Assembly (NCBI GenBank): GCA_015258485.1
Contig: JABZIF010000060.1
Coordinates: 1 to 6,554, forward strand
Length of the DNA: 6,554 nt
DNA from: Atopobiaceae bacterium
Lineage (GTDB): Bacteria; Actinomycetota; Coriobacteriia; Coriobacteriales; Atopobiaceae
Reading direction: 5' to 3'
The position numbers were made by a program, and so were the translations under genes. Below are positions 6,169 through 6,554 of this stretch, one piece after another. Position 1 is the first letter of the stretch, and the number at the start of each line of letters is the position of its first letter. The notes beneath the pieces were generated by a model, which ran no database searches, was not told the DNA's origin, and saw only the letters and a list, made by a program, of their open reading frames with translations.

Positions 6169-6554
6169 TGTGTACTCTTTCAAAACAAGATATGAAGGCT
6201 TTACAGATAGAGGTAAAAGATCTCTCAAAATCTTTTGGAGAGGTACAGGTTATTTCACATTTTTCGTATACGTTTAAACGGGGGATATACGTTATATCAA
6301 GCCCATCTGGTGCAGGAAAAACAACACTTTTACGCATTGTGTGTGGGTTAGATGAACAAGATAGTGGGGAAGTTATTATAAGTCCTCATACACGTGTAGT
6401 TATGATGTTTCAGGAAGATAGGCTTCTAGAAAACCTGAGCGTAATGGCAAATATTTTATTGGCTCGTCCAGAGTGTTCTGGAAGTATGCTGCAAACGCTT
6501 AAAGATCAAATCGTTGCTGCTTTAGATGCTGTTGATCTTATGGGTTTTCAAGAC
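6165..6554 (+). CDS. ABC transporter ATP-binding protein, SsuB/TauB type (partial, cut by window end)
   Basis: The first 130 codons of an ATPase gene are open to the last base. The ATG at 6165 overlaps the permease TGA as ATGA; a second ATG follows at 6168. AAGAG at 6154-6158 is a modest ribosome site six bases upstream. Visible domain parts: the first strand LQIEVKDLSKSFG at 13-25; the Walker A (P-loop) SPSGAGKT at 46-53 followed by TLLR; GLDEQDSGEV at 61-70; and the Q-loop MMFQEDRLLENLSV at 80-93 with Gln83. The FQEDRLL form is typical of SsuB/TauB-type subunits. The signature LSGGQ, Walker B and switch His lie beyond the window, so completeness cannot be judged. Odd point: the first glycine of the GxxxxGKT P-loop is serine (codon AGC at 6300-6302). 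It should energise the permease encoded just upstream. Confidence 0.92.
   Translation, partial: MMCTLSKQDMKALQIEVKDLSKSFGEVQVISHFSYTFKRGIYVISSPSGAGKTTLLRIVCGLDEQDSGEVIISPHTRVVMMFQEDRLLENLSVMANILLARPECSGSMLQTLKDQIVAALDAVDLMGFQD

Overview
The window is ordinary bacterial chromosome, apparently from a Gram-positive-type organism with modest GC content (low-to-mid 40s percent by eye, not counted). Codons often end in T (CGT, GGT, CTT). Both solute-binding proteins are lipoproteins, and one has a clear twin-arginine signal. That combination would fit a low-GC actinobacterium such as the Atopobium/Fannyhessea/Olsenella group (Coriobacteriia). This is an inference from style, not from a marker gene.

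Layout. Positions 1-109 hold no gene. They contain two neighbouring inverted repeats, one of which is a good intrinsic terminator lying beyond the 3' end of a minus-strand gene. Positions 110-1714 (minus) encode a family 5 (oligopeptide/dipeptide type) ABC solute-binding lipoprotein with no permease or ATPase beside it. The 220-bp divergent spacer 1715-1934 is rich in repeats: an imperfect direct repeat with a period of about 45 bp, a TTTCA/TGAAA palindrome on the likely minus promoter, and a TCATAGG/CCTATGA inverted repeat around a possible plus-strand extended -10. Reading rightwards come a class I glutamine amidotransferase-like hydrolase (peptidase C26, PuuD-like; 1935-2732) and a PepT-type M20B tripeptide aminopeptidase (2787-4037). 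Directly after pepT, with a strong Shine-Dalgarno overlapping the pepT stop, is a 35-codon reading frame (4047-4154). It would encode a hydrophobic peptide with a strongly basic tail.

From 4290 to the window end is a three-gene ABC importer of the nitrate/sulfonate/taurine (SsuABC/TauABC/ThiXYZ-like) superfamily: a Tat-type lipoprotein binding protein, a membrane permease, and an ATPase cut by the window edge. The permease start overlaps or closely follows the end of the binding-protein gene, and the permease stop overlaps the ATPase start (ATGA), so the three are very probably one translationally coupled operon. The substrate cannot be read from the sequence.

How the parts fit: the left half looks like a peptide-use module. 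The binding protein would capture peptides for an Opp/Dpp transporter encoded elsewhere, PepT would trim tripeptides in the cytoplasm, and the C26 hydrolase would cleave gamma-glutamyl compounds. The right half is a separate small-molecule importer. I see no CRISPR, IS element, tRNA, rRNA or phage gene, and no clear new multi-gene system. The points most worth a second look are the small open frame after pepT, the serine that replaces the first glycine of the ATPase Walker A motif, and the repeat-rich divergent spacer.
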